Position numbers and translations under genes: made by a program. A stretch of 26,057 bases of DNA from Bacteroidales bacterium (lineage in GTDB: Bacteria; Bacteroidota; Bacteroidia; Bacteroidales; UBA7960). The first letter of the stretch is position 1; each line of letters begins with the position of its first letter. Of the stretch, positions 25,516-26,057 are shown one piece after another. Location of the stretch: the NCBI GenBank assembly GCA_003554665.1, contig PWGY01000138.1, positions 1 to 26,057 on the forward strand, in the 5' to 3' direction. The notes beneath the pieces are model-generated. The model searched no databases and was not told the origin of the DNA. It was given only the letters and a program-made list of their open reading frames with translations.

Positions 25516-26057
25516 TCAGAACGGGTAACCGATCCCCAGGTTAAACACCAGGTGATCCCGCCGCCAGTCACGGTCAAACAACCGAACTTCATCGAAGTAA
25601 CGACCGTTATCGGTGGCGGGATCCGCCAGGGGAAGGGCAAAATCAAAACGGAGCACAAAAAAGCCGGTATCAATCCGCAGGCCCGTTCCTGCCCCCAGGG
25701 CAATCTGCTTGTAAAACCTGCCGGAATCAAATTCGCCCCCGGGTACCTCTTCGTCTTCCTTCAGGCGCCATATATTTCCTGCATCCACAAAAAATGCCCC
25801 TTTAAAAATATTGGTAATGGCGAAACGGTATTCGACATTGGCTTCCAGTTTCAGGTCACCGGTCTGATGTATGTTATACACACCCCCGTTTTCTGTTTCT
25901 GATGCATAGGTGCCCGGGCCAAGTGTACGTGGGTGGAAAGCCCGGACACTGTTGGAACCCCCTATCACGAACTGTTTCACATAAGGAAGTACATCCGAGT
26001 TTCCATAGGGGAAACCTGCACCCGCAAACAGCCTGAACGCAAGCCGGCTCCCCTCCC
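25516..26057 (-). CDS. BamA/TamA-type outer-membrane barrel protein (Omp85), C-terminal part
   Basis: The frame runs off the right edge, so only the last 180 or so residues are seen. They form the end of an Omp85 surface-antigen barrel: LPYVKQFVIGGSNSVRAF, then LGPGTY, FVDAGNIW, AGTGLRIDTGFFVLRFDF and a final beta strand ending in GIGYPF with a terminal phenylalanine, the usual outer-membrane insertion signal. The frame continues upstream without a stop through a stretch ending FPYGNSDVLPYV, so the GTG at 25978-25980 is not the start. In Bacteroidota such proteins include BamA and the TamA-like lipoprotein TamL; which one this is cannot be told without the N-terminal POTRA region. It overlaps no base of the opposing protease gene but touches it. 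Confidence 0.9.
   Translation of the reverse strand, partial: EGSRLAFRLFAGAGFPYGNSDVLPYVKQFVIGGSNSVRAFHPRTLGPGTYASETENGGVYNIHQTGDLKLEANVEYRFAITNIFKGAFFVDAGNIWRLKEDEEVPGGEFDSGRFYKQIALGAGTGLRIDTGFFVLRFDFALPLADPATDNGRYFDEVRLFDRDWRRDHLVFNLGIGYPF

Overview
The window is an ordinary, gene-dense piece of a Bacteroidota chromosome, probably class Bacteroidia. Four things suggest this. Several divergent intergenic gaps carry the Bacteroidota -7 promoter element TAnnTTTG (TAACTTTG, TATCTTTG, TACCTTTG, TACATTTG), and starts lack strong Shine-Dalgarno sequences. The set of proteins is typical: a DUF4831 lipoprotein, a BatA-type membrane protein, a secreted tricorn-like S41 protease, a BamA/TamA-type barrel, and an M23 peptidase with the lineage's HVC variant of the HxH motif. 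There is a metal-type KdsA, so the organism is expected to make Kdo and a Gram-negative outer membrane. The ParC has the Bacteroidota N-terminal form. I see no rRNA, tRNA, CRISPR array, insertion sequence or prophage gene.

Layout: (1) 2-814, the 3' part of a canonical GAPDH gene, followed by a 294-bp gap with a perfect 24-bp inverted repeat and a third, partial arm. (2) 1109-1711, a YrbL-like protein on the minus strand. (3) 1963-6281, a plus-strand cluster: peptidase E, DUF4831 lipoprotein, short-chain dehydrogenase, and a GNAT-nitrilase fusion of the YhcX type. (4) 6479-8272, an unrecognised exported TPR-like protein on minus, divergent from (5) yciO-kdsA at 8406-9866 on plus. (6) 9926-11818, a minus pair: Yip1-family membrane protein then M23 peptidase, divergent from (7) xerD at 11986-12894. 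(8) hemW (minus) divergent from pgeF (plus) at 12940-15030. (9) 15052-18834, parC followed by a second, divergent GAPDH on minus, with a BatA-like membrane protein upstream at 18913-20952. (10) 21179-25515, a FabH-like ketoacyl synthase and the tricorn-like protease on plus. (11) 25516-26057, the 3' end of a BamA/TamA-type barrel on minus, butting directly against the protease stop codon.

Most genes serve housekeeping or envelope roles: central carbon metabolism (two GAPDHs), Kdo synthesis, peptidoglycan maintenance (PgeF, M23), outer-membrane assembly, chromosome segregation (XerD, ParC), heme insertion (HemW) and peptide turnover (PepE, tricorn). I found no convincing new multi-gene system. 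The points most worth a second look are the 848-936 repeat structure, the 16-bp palindrome at 20990-21005 that gives two back-to-back -7 elements, the active-site changes in the second GAPDH, and the unrecognised exported protein at 6479-8272. All assignments come from reading motifs and from memory of the families; no database search was run.
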